Below, piece after piece: positions 59,649 to 60,044 of a stretch of DNA of 60,044 nucleotides. The notes under the pieces are model-generated. The model worked only from the letters and a program-made list of their open reading frames with translations. It was not told the DNA's origin and made no database searches. Position numbers and translations under genes: made by a program. The DNA comes from G020354785 sp964521285 (GTDB lineage: Bacteria > Bacteroidota > Bacteroidia > Bacteroidales > UBA10428). The stretch's first letter is position 1, and the number at the start of each line of letters is the position of its first letter. The stretch lies in contig CAZFQS010000020.1 of NCBI GenBank assembly GCA_964521285.1, forward strand, positions 1-60,044, given 5' to 3'.

Positions 59649-60044
59649 ATGTATATAGATAGGGAAATAGAAGCAGAAATATTGAAGGGGGTGTCTGGTT
59701 TTCCGGTTATCACTATTACTGGCCCACGCCAATCAGGTAAAACAACAATGATAAAACACCTTTTCCCGGATAAAAAGTACATTTCTCTTGAGGATCCTGA
59801 TAATTACGAAATTGCAAAAACCGATCCACGCGGATTATTAAACAAGTATTTGGATGGAATTATTCTTGACGAAGTGCAGCGTGTACCTGAATTGCTTTCA
59901 TATATTCAGGGAATAGTTGATAATTATAATACTCCGGGGATGTTTATCCTGTCAGGTAGTCAACAGTTTAATTTAATGAGTGGTGTGACTCAGTCGTTAG
60001 CAGGAAGAACAGCAATTTTTAAACTTTTTCCTTTCAACATGTCT
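59649..60044 (+). CDS. AAA_14 family ATPase (ATPase with usual DUF4143 C-terminus), truncated by window end
   Basis: 132 codons are present, still open at the window edge. The start MYIDREIEAEILKGVSGFPV is family-like. Walker A is TGPRQSGKTT (about 25-34), followed by YISLEDPDN. Walker B is GIILDEVQRVPELL, and FILSGSQQFNLM..SLAGRTAIFKLFPF is the sensor/arginine region typical of the archaeal/bacterial AAA_14 group. The C-terminal DUF4143 nuclease-like part is expected beyond 60044. These ATPases are common, variably distributed accessory genes with unknown function and are sometimes lineage-expanded. They lack essential operon partners. Confidence 0.9.
   Translation, partial: MYIDREIEAEILKGVSGFPVITITGPRQSGKTTMIKHLFPDKKYISLEDPDNYEIAKTDPRGLLNKYLDGIILDEVQRVPELLSYIQGIVDNYNTPGMFILSGSQQFNLMSGVTQSLAGRTAIFKLFPFNMS

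Overview
The window is about 34-37% G+C and is clearly from a member of the Bacteroidota, most likely class Bacteroidia (Bacteroidales/Marinilabiliales-like). The evidence is a complete core cluster of the type IX secretion/gliding machinery (porP-gldK-gldL-gldM-gldN), family signatures largely confined to this phylum (DUF4270, DUF4834, DUF5723-like barrel, HU-CCDC81/SPOR fusion, a TonB-dependent receptor with a carboxypeptidase-regulatory-like N-terminus), poor Shine-Dalgarno sequences, and repeated TAnnTTTG (-7 type) promoter elements upstream of genes. No insertion sequence, prophage, plasmid gene or CRISPR array is visible. Coding density is high and the genes look chromosomal and vertically inherited.

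Layout. 1-63: 5' part of a CAU-anticodon tRNA. 180-2044: methylthioadenosine phosphorylase and methylthioribose-1-phosphate isomerase. 2111-2761: HAD hydrolase. 2913-7496: a nucleotide-sugar operon (WbpA-, WbpB-like, then GDP-mannose dehydratase and GDP-fucose synthase). 7820-11389: a large membrane-anchored envelope protein with MORN-like tail, a DUF547 protein, a purine nucleoside phosphorylase, then a 16-bp tandem repeat. 11493-14222: small conserved proteins, a long AT-rich spacer, then a two-gene unit (PchB-like chorismate mutase + DRE-TIM aldolase). 14409-18271: HD hydrolase, CE2-type esterase, a repeat-rich surface protein, uracil-DNA glycosylase. 18626-27170: TonB receptor and a divergent three-gene envelope operon. 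27321-30382: DUF4834, MlaF/MlaE, mannose-1-phosphate guanylyltransferase. 30443-36329: type IX secretion core. 36585-40075: degenerate arginase-fold protein and topoisomerase I. 40274-45854: penicillin-binding protein 1A, RadA, heptose adenylyltransferase, PanD, PanC. 46069-50109: short starch-synthase-like protein, DUF4270 lipoprotein, GlmS. 50110-53924: RfbB, GalE, WbpD-, WbpE-like. 54120-60044: HU/SPOR protein, methyltransferase, MetG, LD-carboxypeptidase, YraN, and the start of an AAA_14 ATPase.

How the genes fit together. The dominant theme is building and decorating the cell envelope. GlmS feeds UDP-GlcNAc. WbpA and WbpB (2.9-5.2 kb) with WbpE and WbpD (52.2-53.9 kb) make up the whole four-enzyme route to a UDP-2,3-diacetamido glucuronic acid, although the genes lie about 47 kb apart in two operons. 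In Porphyromonas gingivalis a sugar of this Wbp-type pathway is the link through which type IX cargo is attached to the surface, so its presence in the same window as the secretion core is suggestive. ManC, Gmd and Fcl form most of a GDP-fucose route, and RfaE2 serves ADP-heptose for LPS core. No glycosyltransferase, flippase or ligase lies in the window apart from the short starch-synthase-like protein.

The strongest candidates for undescribed biology are: (i) two paralogous membrane-anchored periplasmic proteins (7820 and 21209) that share an N-terminal module of about 560 residues but carry different C-terminal modules, one of them in an operon with a lipoprotein and an outer-membrane barrel; (ii) the two-gene unit of a PchB-like chorismate mutase and an HMG-CoA-lyase-like aldolase; and (iii) an arginase-fold protein that has lost most metal ligands, beside the type IX genes. 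All functions here are read from sequence by eye. No database search was run.
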